NCBI RefSeq assembly: GCF_036384435.1
Contig: NZ_DASVMI010000158.1
Coordinates: 62,001-126,000 of the forward strand
Direction: 5' to 3'
DNA from: GSA-30 sp036384435
GTDB lineage: Bacteria; Pseudomonadota; Gammaproteobacteria; Xanthomonadales; Rhodanobacteraceae
DNA: 64,000 bases
The notes under the pieces were generated by a model that did not search any database, was not told the origin of the DNA, and saw only the letters and a program-made list of their open reading frames with translations. This document shows, piece after piece, positions 62,150 through 64,000 of the stretch (its first letter is position 1; every line of letters starts with the position of its first letter). The translations under genes and the position numbers were made by a program.

Positions 62150-62503
62150 AAGCCTGCACTTCTAAAAATGCCGATCTCCATAGCTATGTATATTCCGCGG
62201 CGACGTTGACTATGGGGCTTCTGTACGAATCAGGACTCACTTTGTGGTCATCCACCAACCTTCGCTCGATACTTCCTCATATTGCGCCAAGCCGACCGAC
62301 TGCGAACAGCCCCCTATCGGGGGCGTCAGCCTGTATCAAAGTCAGAGAGACGACGCTCGCTGAGTCTCTAATCACCCCCAAAGAGGGGAGATTCTTGACT
62401 CTGGAAGGGAGCGACACTCGCAAGGGACCAAAGGTCTTTGGCAGCGGCGGAACTCAGCGTAGCCCCCCACCACGTCTGCCAGTTCCACATGAGGATACCG
62501 ATC
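62150..62503. other. Gap upstream of the catalase-like gene
   Basis: About 350 bp. It contains a perfect hairpin GCCCCC / GGGGGC around TATC (62309-62324), not followed by T residues, which may be a small structured leader or an operator. No gene seen. Confidence 0.4.
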
Positions 62504-63517
62504 GTGACAAACATAGAAAAAAGTACGTGGACCGAGGTGTATGACGGAGGCAGTGCCGAGGTCGAGCGCGAGGGCTTTCATCAGCTCGCACAGGCCATGC
62601 TGGACATTCAAGAAAAGAATCGAGTGGCCGCTGGTGCGCCACACGCCATGCGAACACTCCATTCAAAGATTTTGGTTGGCGTTACCAACGCTGAGCTGCG
62701 CATGGACTCGGATATTCCTCTCCCATTTCAAGTCGGTCACTTCACGCCGGGTGCCGTCATTGGCGCATCTATCCGATTTTCAAATGCGAGCGGTGTACCC
62801 AAACGCGATGATGCGGTAGACATGCGTGGCATCGCGATCAAGCTTGCGCTGCCGCACGGCCAGTCACACGATATATTGATGACTAACTATCCGGTATCAC
62901 ACGCGCGGAACGCTAAGCAGTTTGTCCAGTTTGCAACGATAGCGATGGGCGATCCGGCGACATTCAAAGAACGTCTGGTTGCGCAATTCGGTGCGGACGA
63001 GGCGATGCGAATGATCACCGCCGTGATGAAAGGCATGCGTCCCAGCGCGGGACTGCAGACCGAAGCCTTCTGGAGCCGCGGCGCTTTGCTTTGGGGCACG
63101 TTTCCGGTACGTCTGGTCCTTCGCCCCAGCCTCGACTCAAATGTCGACCAAAGCGAAGCCGTGCACGCGACGGCGGATGGGCTACGCGAAGGCTTTGCGA
63201 ACGTGTTGAATGCGCATCCCATAGCGTTTCGACTTGCCATCCAGTCCTATGTCGATGAGGAACACACGCCGATCGAGGACGCGGCGGTCGAATGGCTAGA
63301 GAGCGTGGCGCCTCCGGTCGGAGTGGGCACCCTCTTGATCCCGTCGCAGAATATCTTGAGTGAAGACGGCCTACGTGCGATGGCGCAGGTAAACGAGCTC
63401 GCTTTCAACCCCTGGAACGCCCCACCCCTCTTCCGGCCATTGGGGAATATCAATCGGGCGCGCGGCAAGGTGTATGGAGCAAGTGCGAGAGCATGGGGCG
63501 CATCCCCGCACGGCTGA
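62504..63517 (+). CDS. Catalase-fold family protein
   Basis: 337 residues from a GTG at 62504 with GAGGA 8 bases upstream; an ATG five codons earlier (62489) is the alternative. Features of the catalase-like superfamily: HSKILVGV, SIRFSNASGVPKRDD and DMRGIAIKLAL, and near the end FNPWNAPPLFRPLGNINRAR, KVYGASARAW. The N-terminal His of true catalases is hard to place, and the protein is shorter than true catalases, so it is better seen as a heme-binding catalase relative (peroxidase or unknown). Cytoplasmic. A GC-poor region follows. Confidence 0.88.
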   Translation: MTNIEKSTWTEVYDGGSAEVEREGFHQLAQAMLDIQEKNRVAAGAPHAMRTLHSKILVGVTNAELRMDSDIPLPFQVGHFTPGAVIGASIRFSNASGVPKRDDAVDMRGIAIKLALPHGQSHDILMTNYPVSHARNAKQFVQFATIAMGDPATFKERLVAQFGADEAMRMITAVMKGMRPSAGLQTEAFWSRGALLWGTFPVRLVLRPSLDSNVDQSEAVHATADGLREGFANVLNAHPIAFRLAIQSYVDEEHTPIEDAAVEWLESVAPPVGVGTLLIPSQNILSEDGLRAMAQVNELAFNPWNAPPLFRPLGNINRARGKVYGASARAWGASPHG

Positions 63518-64000
63518 CTTCTCGCTCCGCGCAGCGCACGTGTCTTGCGATCACTGCGAGCCTCACGCGCAGCGCTGTATTTTTGCGTTGCATCCGGGGC
63601 CTGCCGGGCTACTCGTCACCCAGCACGTCCCGGCTCTTGAATTGGCATGGCTGACACTTTTGAGTCGGATGCAGCACCATTTGGAGCCACCAAATCTACC
63701 CCTTGGAAGGCATCGTCGAAGCTACCTAAGAAGGTACCGTAGCTGTGCAAATGCAGCCACCGTGTCTGGGATGGATGCGCGCTTGGAACTCATTTCGTGA
63801 AGCCCACGCAGTCTGAGCTCAGGAATACCCGGGTTTTCACGCCGATGCTCCCTCGACAAAGCGCTATACAAGAAGAAAAACCGCCGTAAAAGACAGTGAA
63901 AGTTCGAAGCATCGACCTGGCAGCTGCTTATTCAGTGCGTTCAGAAATTCATGGAAATCTTGGCAGTAGGGTTGTCACGGCGATCACTTGGAAGAGATCG
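63518..64000. other. Right-edge region without a recognised gene
   Basis: The last 480 bp contain no frame I would call a gene. A frame at 63474-63800 overlaps the catalase-like gene and has an unlikely composition. Composition drops in GC toward the edge. Confidence 0.35.

Noticed and set aside
63474..63800. Frame at the end of the catalase-like gene
   Set aside because: Overlaps that gene in another frame and has an unlikely composition.
1..64000. tRNA, rRNA or CRISPR arrays
   Set aside because: No clover-leaf with a TTCGA loop, no rRNA signature and no regularly spaced repeats were recognised.

Overview
The window is high-GC (roughly 60%), densely coded chromosomal DNA. The style of TrpE, the PdsS/PdsR-like kinase-regulator pair, the lysine/alanine-rich H1-like histone, the subtilase, a YadA-type adhesin and the dispersed palindromic repeats together suggest a gammaproteobacterium of the Xanthomonadales, most likely Rhodanobacteraceae (Dyella, Luteibacter or Rhodanobacter). 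This is inferred from protein style, not from a search. I saw no tRNA, rRNA, CRISPR array or complete insertion sequence.

Layout. 1-4.1 kb: the edge of a MoxR ATPase / DUF4132 operon (yehL/yehI type). 4.3-8.7 kb: a tightly overlapping four-gene operon that looks like murein-peptide uptake and recycling (DUF819 membrane protein, NlpC/P60 peptidase, L-Ala-D/L-Glu epimerase, L,D-transpeptidase-like lipoprotein). 8.9-12.9 kb: an alpha/beta hydrolase, then a possible secreted-effector locus (small exported protein, Tle1-like DUF2235 phospholipase with a glutamine-rich tail, coiled-coil membrane protein). 13.2-19.6 kb: a leftward run with trpE, an exported chorismate-lyase-like protein, and a PdsR/PdsS-like pair enclosing two related secreted proteins. 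19.8-26.2 kb: a 40-residue membrane protein, two terminators, an S8 protease and a 1225-residue trimeric autotransporter.

26.5-34.5 kb: signalling. A membrane histidine kinase converges on an OmpR-type regulator. A BvgA/BvgS-like pair is followed, divergently, by a second BvgS-like kinase that lacks the Hpt domain. 34.6-42.1 kb: a YCII protein, an H1-like histone, a VOC protein, a frameshifted Rhs remnant, a 1.1-kb-residue-scale winged-helix/STAND/TPR regulator coupled to a small protein, and a soluble NarX/NarL-type pair. 42.3-47.1 kb: a 1622-residue TcdA/TcdB-like glycosyltransferase toxin of lower GC, the most striking gene here.

47.4-64 kb: mostly housekeeping and hypothetical genes (3-methyladenine glycosylase, DUF2164, diguanylate cyclase, DUF3144, HTH regulator, LprI-like and TonB-C proteins, M14 peptidase, methyltransferase, EEP hydrolase, DUF2846 lipoprotein). 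An SDR gene and a divergent MerR regulator share a MerR-type long-spacer promoter. At the end are a DUF2384-like orphan and a catalase-fold protein. Dispersed palindromic repeats sit near 12.95, 47.98 and 61.29 kb.
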